NCBI GenBank assembly: GCA_945874895.1
Contig: CAMCIC010000006.1
Location: forward strand, 1-64,000
Direction: 5' to 3'
DNA from: Akkermansia muciniphila
GTDB lineage: Bacteria > Verrucomicrobiota > Verrucomicrobiia > Verrucomicrobiales > Akkermansiaceae
DNA: 64,000 nucleotides
Part shown: positions 17,363 to 26,300 of the stretch, piece by piece
Layout: every line of letters begins with the position of its first letter
Numbering within the stretch: the stretch's first letter is position 1
Translations under genes and position numbers: made by a program
Notes under the pieces: model-generated
Databases searched by the model: none
The model's input: only the letters and a program-made list of their open reading frames with translations
What the model was told of the DNA's origin: nothing

Positions 17363-20300
17363 ATGCGAACATCACCTCCCCTTGGAAGATCAGCGAAATT
17401 TTCGATCCACGCGCATCGCTGGTTCGTATGGAATCGTTTTGCGCTTCTTCTGCTGTGGATTCTCATCGGTCTGCAAGCCGTGGGCATGCATCAATCGATC
17501 GCAGAGGAAATGACTGCCAAGGAGCCTTCAGCCAGCGTGGTGTTGATCGAATCGCAACTTGTCACATGCATCCCTAGGGGTGAACTCGTGGGTTCGCAAA
17601 TCATTGTGATCGACGGCAAGCGTGATGTGATGGAGCAGATCACGGCGGCACTCCATGGGCTCACAGACATCGATGTACTTCGCGTCATTTCGCACGGCAG
17701 CGATGGAAAGCTCTGGTTTGGCAAGCAGGCATTCGATGCCACCACCCTTCACGCCCATTCGCCGCAGGTTGCCGCATGGAGCAAATCGCTCTCCGCCGAC
17801 GCGCAAATTCTCCTCTACGGCTGCCGCGTTGCGGAAACAGACCAAGGACGATCCTTCGTCAATCAGTTGGCTACATCGATGCATGCCCGCGTTGCAGCCA
17901 GCACGGATGTCACTGGCATGGGTGGCGATACAAATTTGGAGTTTGAAGTTGGCAGATTGAGCGATCGGATTCTCGCCAGCGCCGCCAGTTACGAGAGGGC
18001 AGATGTATCCCTGCAAGGGGACTTTGGCGATGAAATCGACGCAATTGCGAGCATCCATTGGAACGACATCGAGACTTGGAATTCCCAGATCACGAGCTGG
18101 ACCAACAACCAGAACGGCACCGCCACCGTGACGATGGCATTCGACCTGCGCGGCGAGTTCTATGTCGGACACGACAACTGGTCGACCAATGGCTATGTCT
18201 ACATGTATCGCAACAACATTCAAGTTGCGAGTAAATACATCAATGTCCCTCGCAATAGCAGCAGCTTCACGCGAGTAACATTCACCGCCACGTTCCCGCT
18301 CTCGATTGGCAACAACCGGATTTCAGTTAGCCCGCGCGAAGGGACCCCGACCATCTGGTCCGACCGCACCACCCACAACCTGCCGATCGAAGCTCCCTAT
18401 TTCTATGGCGCTCCAGCGGCAGCGAGGGCACACACGGTGGCCGTCGGCAGTGGCTTCAGCTACTACTACTATGTGGCCGGCACGGATCCCAAGACATTCA
18501 CCGCCACCGGGTTGCCTGATGGTCTGACGATGAGCACGGGTGGCGTCGTCTCCGGCTATCCACGCAGTGGCAGTGCTGGTGTGTATCAGGTGAACATCCG
18601 CGCCTCCAATGGCTTTGGGACCTGCAATCTGCCGGTGACCTTCACGATTACGAACCAGGCCCCGGATTTTGCCAGCACATCAGCGGCAACGATTTCAGGC
18701 GGCGTCGAGAACACGCCGCTCACCATCTCCTACGCAACCCTTGCCGCCGCTGTGGGAGCCACGGATCCGAACAACACGATCATCGCCATCACAAATGGTT
18801 GGGCCATCGATCCGATCTCGTTCCGCATCGAGTCACTTCTCGGTGGCACGCTCACGAAAAACGGCACACCGATCACTGCCGGAACAACATCGATCGCTGC
18901 GGGCGAAAACCTCGTTTGGACACCGCCCGCCTCCGTCAACGGGGTGCGCGACGCTTTCACGATCAAGGCTTACGACGGCGCGCTATATTCCGCGGCAACC
19001 AAGACGGTGAAGGTGTCCGTCGGAGCGGTCAACGACGCGCCGACGCTCACGAGTTTTTCGGGTCCCGTCACCGCAGGCACCGAAGACTCCTCGATTCCGA
19101 TCACCTTTGCAGATCTGGTGGCGAAGGGCAACGAGGCCGATATCGACAGCGCCGTCACCGGCTTCGTGGTGAAGGAAGTCACGACTGGCAGCTTGAAAAT
19201 CGGCACCAGTGAAGGCAGCGCCACGCCGTGGAATGCATCGACCAACAAAGTGATCACTGCCAGTTTGATGGGCTACTGGACTCCCGATCCCAACGCCAAC
19301 GGACCGCAATCCGCATGTAAGGTCGTGGCGCGTGATGATGCCCCGCTGGAATCCGCCACTCCGGTGCAGGCGGTCGTGTCGGTTACACCAAGCACCGATG
19401 CACCCACGCTTACGGCGGTCGATATCATCTCGGGTCAGACAGAAGGCGAGCCCATGGAAATTTCTTACACCTCGATCGCCACTGCGGCCGATGAGGCGGA
19501 TGTCGATGGTGATGCGATCTCGTTTCGGATCGAGGCGGTTAGCTCCGGTATCTTGCAAAAATGGACCAGCTCCGCTTGGGCCGCGGTCGTGCCTGGAATC
19601 ACTTTAGTCGCCGCTGGTGAAAAGCTACGTTGGACACCAGCGATCGGTACTACCGGCCTGCAGAATGCTTTTACGATCAAGGCCTGGGATGGCCAGTTCG
19701 CTTCCGCGACAGCGGTCCAAATGAAGATCGATGCCTCGCGCTGGACGATTGTGCCATGGACTTCGGCCGCGACGAGCGGTCTAGATCTCAGGTATCGCTA
19801 CACGCATGCGTACTCGTTTGGATCATCCAATTCCTTTTCTCTTGGCGGAATTTCCTTCACAGGTATTGCTGGCGGAAATCCGTCGGTTGAGGGAAAACTC
19901 TCCACGACAAATTTCGGAAGTTTTACGATCAACGATGACAACAATCTCAGCGATGCCAGCCGCAGCCTTGCCAATGATTTCGTTTATGGCGGCAGCGCCG
20001 TCCAGACGGTGACGCTCCGTGGCCTGATCCCCGGCGCGCGCTATGTCTTGTCGCTCTTTTCGGTCGGAGCAGATTCCACGAGCCGAGACTTCACCTTTCA
20101 AGGCGCGATGGGGCAAGTTGCCGTGAATCAAAACGAGTTTGGAAACAACAACGGCATCCGCATCGACTATAAGTATCTGGCGGACTCTAGCGGATCGGCC
20201 ACGATCACGATCAATCCCGCCAGCGGCAGCTTTAATCTCTACGGCATCGCCAATCGCGAATCGTCTCCTTCCGCGACGCTCTATCCGCCGAGCAGCCTCA

Positions 20301-23300
20301 CCTACGATGGGTCGCCAAAAAATTTCCAAAGTGGCATTGCACCCCGCAACGAGCCTTTCGTTTCGGCCGGCGTTCTGCATTCCGTCGTCCTCAAGTCCGA
20401 TGGCACGGTATCGGCATTCGGCACCAATGATGCAGGCCAAACCAATGTGCCAACAGGTCTCAACAATGTCGTCGCGGTGTCGGCCGGCGGCTACCACACG
20501 CTGGCCCTCAAGTCCGATGGCATCGTCGTCGCCTGGGGAAGTAACCATCAAGGTCAGTCGACCATCCCCGCAGGCTTGAGCGGTGTCGTGGCGATTTCGG
20601 CAGGAAAAGTTCACAACCTCGCACTCAAGTCGAATGGCACCGTCGTCGCATGGGGATCAAACTCGGGTGGCCAGACCACTGTGCCAGCCGGCCTCACCGG
20701 GGTGGTTGCCATTTCGGCAGGCGCCAGCCACAGCATGGCGCTGAAGTCCGATGGCACCGTCGTGGCATGGGGAGTGGGTTTCTACAACTACGCTACGCCA
20801 CCTGCCAACCTCACCGATGTGGTGGCCATCTCCGCCGGCGAATGGCACAGCCTCGCCCTCAAGTCAGATGGTACCGTGGTCGCCTGGGGTAACAATGGAT
20901 CGTTCCAGTCGGAGGTTCCGTCAGGCCTCAAGGGCGTGGTCGCCATTTCAGCGGGCGCCAGTCACTCGGTCGCGGTGAAGTCGGACGGCACGGTCGTCGC
21001 ATGGGGCGATCGCGACAATTATGGCCTCATCAACATTCCCGCCGGTCTCGCGGAGGTCGTTGCCATCGACGCAGGCCCCGAACACACCATCGCCCTCAAG
21101 GCCGATGGCACGTTGGTGAGCTTCGGTTGGTTTCGCTACGGGCAGAAGTATCTTCCGACGGCACTCGGCGCGCTGACTGGAATTTCCACGGGCAACGATC
21201 ACACGCTGGCAGTGAAGCCCGATGGCACGGTGCTCGCATGGGGCCAAAACACCTATGGCCAAACAAGCGTACCCAACGGGCTCAGCGGAGTCGTCGCTGT
21301 GCAAGCGGGCGATGCACTCTCAGTCGCTTTGAAATCCGATAAGACGGTGGTCGCGTGGGGTGGCTACAGCAGCTCGATGCCCGCCGGCCTCACGGGGGTC
21401 GATAAAATCGCGGCTAGTGCAAAACATGTGCTTGCGCTGAAGGTTGATGGAACAGTTGTGGCATGGGGATACAATACCCATGGCCAATGCAACGTGCCCG
21501 CAGGTTTGGCCAATGTGAGAAACATCGCCGCAGGTGAGTTTGGCTCGCTTGCCCTCAAGGCCGATGGCACGGTGGTTTTCTGGGGCAACCAGATGAGCGG
21601 ACTCAGCTACCTGCCGCAAGGACTCTCAGGTGTGACGGCGATCTCGGCCGGCACCAACTTCGGGCTGGCATTGAAATCTGATGGATCAGTGGTCGCTTGG
21701 GGCAAGCCCACCCAAACCTACTGGGATCCACCAGCTGGTCTCTCAGGAGTGGTTGCCATCGAGGCCGGTGACGGCCACGCGCTCGCGATGAAGTCCGATG
21801 GCAGTGTGGTCGCATGGGGAGGCAATGACCGAGGTGAAACAACGGTGCCCGCAACGGTCAATGGCACAGGCGTCATCGCCCTCGCCGCCGGTTGGCGAAA
21901 CTCGATTGCCCTTAAATCGGACGGAACGATCGTTGCCTGGGGCGACAACAGCCGCGGCAAAAACAGCCCGCCCGCTTCGGCCCAGTTTCCCTCCGTTGGC
22001 CTTGCCGGGCGCAGCTATAGCTTCAACGCGGCCTACACCTACAGCTACGAAGGCCGCGGAGCGACGACCTACGCTGCTTCCTCAACCGCACCGACAAACG
22101 CCGGCGACTACACGGTCACCGCTGTCGGCAATGGCGCTTCGATCACTCAGAATTTCACGATTCAAAAAGTCACACCCACGCTAAGCTACCTGAATCGGTT
22201 GAACTCGGTCCCATACGGCACAGCTCTCAACAGCAATCATGTCGATTCCACCAGCTGCTATTGGTGGAACCAAGGCACCTACACCACCATTCCAGGCTCC
22301 AAGGTGTATTCTCCCGCCATCGGAGCGATCCTACCAGTCGGCAGCCACCCGCTCAGCGTGACTTTCCTGCCGACCGACTCGGTCAACTTCAACCCGGCAG
22401 TCGCCTACGCCGCAGGCACCCTCACGGTGACCAAGACAACGAACGTTTCCGAGAACATCGTGCTCCCGTCTCTGACAGATCTCACATTCAACGGACTGGC
22501 AAAGACCCATACTGCCACCGCCACAGGTGTCGCGGGCTTCACCTACACCTACACGGGCCGCGCGGGCACCTCCTATGGACCTAGTAGTACGGCGCCCACC
22601 TATGCGGGCAGCTACACCATTACGGCCACAGTGAATGATGTCAATTACACAGGCGCAAAGAGCCTCGACTTCGCCATCGCCAAGGCCACGCCAACGATCA
22701 CGACGAATCCGACTGCCGCAGCCATCACTTACGGCCAGTCGCTTGCCTCCTCCGCACTCACTGGTGGCGCCGCCAGCGTGCGGGGAACCTTTTCCTTCGC
22801 AACGCCGGGCACCACCCCAAGCGTCGGCAGCACAAGCCACACGGTCATTTTCACACCAGCGGATACCCTGAATTACAACACCACCTCCGGCTCGGCATCT
22901 GTCACTGTGAATGCGGCCACACTCAACTCGGCCAGCATCGCATTCACCCCACCCGCCAGCCTGATCTACAGTGGCAGCGCAAAGACCTTCACCGCCACTG
23001 CGCCAGGCATCTCAACGGATTTTGCCTACATTTACAGCGGCATCAGCGGTACGAACTACGGACCGACAACCACCGCGCCGACCAACGCCGGCAACTATGC
23101 GGTCACCGCGACAGTGACCAGTGCGAATTACACCGGCAGCGCCACGCAGACCTTCACGATCGCGAAGATCACACCCGCAATCACCTGGGCCACGCCGGCC
23201 AGCATCGCCTACTACACCGCCCTCTCCGCAACGCAGTTGAACGCGACAGCTAATGCGGCCGGATCATTTACCTACACCCCCAACACGGGAGCGGTTCTTG

Positions 23301-26300
23301 GCGTTGGTGCCCACGCCCTCCAGGCTGTGTTCACACCGACCGACACGACCAACTATGCCACCGTCACGGCGAGCGTGCCTCTGCAGGTCACCTCACCCCA
23401 ACTGCCGATCGCGCTGCGCGCAGCACCGAATCTCACCTATGACGGCACCGCAAAGCCGTACACAGTTTCGCAAAGTGCTTATCTGTCTGCAGGTGCGGAA
23501 CATGCCCTCGTCCTCAAGGCCGACGGCACGGTCGTGGCTTGGGGTAGAAATACCGCCGGGCAGACGACGGTTCCCTCAGGGCTAACGGATGTCGTACAGG
23601 TAGCGGCGGGATCCGCTTTCTCGGCAGCAGTCAAGGCAAACGGAAGGGTCGTTGCCTGGGGCTCCTATATTCTTAATGATTTTATTACGAACTTAAACCA
23701 AGTCACCAACGCCATTGCCGCAGCCGCCGGCAACGCTTTTATCGCTGTCCTTCGTGCTGATGGTACGGTGACCTCGTTTGGCATGCCTTGGAGCACCAAG
23801 ACATTGACCATTCCTGCCGGCCTGTCCGGAGTCGCAGCGATCGCCGCTGGCGAGGACCATGTATTGGCGCTCAAGGCCGACGGCACGGTCGTGGCTTGGG
23901 GCAAAAACACCTATGGCCAGACCACGGTGCCCGCCGGGCTCAGCAATGTCGTGGCCGTGGCGGCAAGCGCAACCGGCGACCATTCATTAGCCCTGAAGGC
24001 TGATGGCACGGTCGTCGCTTGGGGCAAAAACTCTGAGGGGCAGTGCAATATTCCGGCAGGTCTGTCCGGCGTGGTCGCAATCACGGCCGGGTACTGGAAC
24101 TCATACGCACTCAAGGCCGATGGCACCGTGGTCGGCTGGGGGTATGCCTATTCCAACGTCGTCCCGTCGAATGTCACCGGCGTGGCAGCGCTCGCTGCAG
24201 GAAATCAGCACGCCTTCGCGATCAAAACCGATGGCACGGTGGCGGCTTGGGGACGCATCCAAAACGATAGCCGCACCGACCCCATCGACGCCGCCCCCTT
24301 CGTGCCAAGCCCACTCAGCGGCGTCGGGAATTTCAGCTTCTCCTACAGCTATGTCGGCCGAGCCGGCACCACGTATCCCGCCAGTTCCTCCGCTCCTACA
24401 AATGCAGGAAATTACACGCTCACCGTTTCGTCAACACTCCCGAATTACAGCTACGGCAAGACAGTCGACTTCACCATCGCCAAGGCAACGCCCACGATCA
24501 CGACGCTGCCGCAGGCCTCAATCATCACCGAGGGCCAGGCGCTTTCAGCTTCGACCTTGAAAGACGGCGCGGCGAGCCTGCCCGGCACGTTCGCGTTCAG
24601 CACACCCTCGTTCGTGCCCTCGGTCGGTACAACCACACAAAGTATTACTTTTACACCGACTGATTCGACCAACTATGCCAGCGTGACGGCAACTGTCACC
24701 GTGCGGTCGCAGGGAGCCAACGCCGCCATCCCCAACATCCTCTCGCCCCCAACCGCCGCGCCGATCGCGTTTGGTCAGCGGCTCCAGGATTCGGTGCTCA
24801 GCGGCGGGGCTGCCACTGTGCCGGGGACATTTGTCTTCTCATCTGCGCTTACGGTTCCAAACCCTGGTACCGCCAGCCAGAGTGTAACATTCATTCCCAC
24901 CGACATCGTTAGTTATGCGGCGGTGACATTTTTCGTACCGCTCACCGTCACCGACGGCATCGTCAGCCCGCTCAACATTTCTCTGATACCGCCAACCAGC
25001 CTCGCTTACGATGGCACGCCAAAGGGATATCGCACGGCGCGTGGCTCGCTCCTTTCGTGCCGCAACTTCAACATGCTCTTCGTCAAATCCGATGGCACTG
25101 TAGGCGCCTATCCATCAATCACTATGCCAGCAGGGCTCACGAGTGTCGTTGCTGTTGCTGCCGGCGTAGGTTCTTACAGAGCCTTGAAGTCAGACGGCAC
25201 AGTGGTCGAATGGGGAAACCCCTGGACAGGCGCGATGCCAGCTGGCCTTAACGGAGTGGTGGCGATCACCAGCGGCGACGAACACTCGCTAGCGCTCAAG
25301 TCCAATGGTACGGTCGTCGCTTGGGGAAGCAATACCTCCGGGCAGCGCAATGTGCCCGCAGACCTCTCGAATGTGGTCGCGATTGCAGCAAGTTCAAACG
25401 CATCATTCGCCCTCAAGTCGAACGGTACGGTCGTCGCCTGGGGAAGTAACTCTTATGGGCAGTGCGATGTTCCGGCTGGCCTGTCCGGTGTGATCGCTAT
25501 CAGCGCTGGGAGTCAAGGCACCGTCGCCGCCCTCAAGTCGGACGGCACGGTGGTGTGTTGGGGGCGGAACGACAGTGAGCAAGCGACAGTGCCTACCGGC
25601 TTGACCAATGTCGTTGCCGTGGCGGTTGGCGATTTACATACTGTGGCGCTCAAGTCTGATGGCACCGTAGTGGCTTGGGGCAAGGACACTACTTTGGGAT
25701 TCTTCAAAGCTAACCTCGTTCCCTATAATCTCACTGACGTCGTGGCCATCAGCGCTGGGAGCAACAAAACATTAGCACTCAAATCGGACGGTTCGGTCGT
25801 GTGGTGGGGTGCAGCCGCTAATTCGGAAGTTTATTATGCCAATGGCCAGTCGTATGTGATATATGCCATCACTCCGATTCTCGCCGCCGAATCCGCCGGT
25901 TTCGCATTCTCTTCAACCTACACCGGCCGCGATGGCACCACTTACGCCGCCAGCGTCACGCCTCCGACCGAGCCCGGCGACTATACTGTCACGGTCACCG
26001 GCACGGATCCCGATTTTGCCGCCACGAAGACGATCGACTTCACCATCACGAAAGGCAGACCGACCATTTTGTCCATACCTTATCGGTCCGGAATCACCTA
26101 CGGTGAATCACTTGCTTCCTATCCCCTCCTCGGAGGAACAGCCAGCGTGCCGGGCACTTTTGCCTTCGAAAATCCCGGCACCATTCCCCATGCGGGTGAG
26201 AGCCTGCACAACCTTGTTTTCACACCCACCGATACCGAGCACTATCAACCGGTCACAGTCTCGATGAAGGTGAAGGTGGACAAGGCCAACCCCCTGCTAG

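Noticed and set aside
20351..25840. Regularly spaced repeats suggesting a CRISPR array
   Set aside because: The repeats are in frame, encode RCC1 blades, vary at third positions and have no unique spacers.
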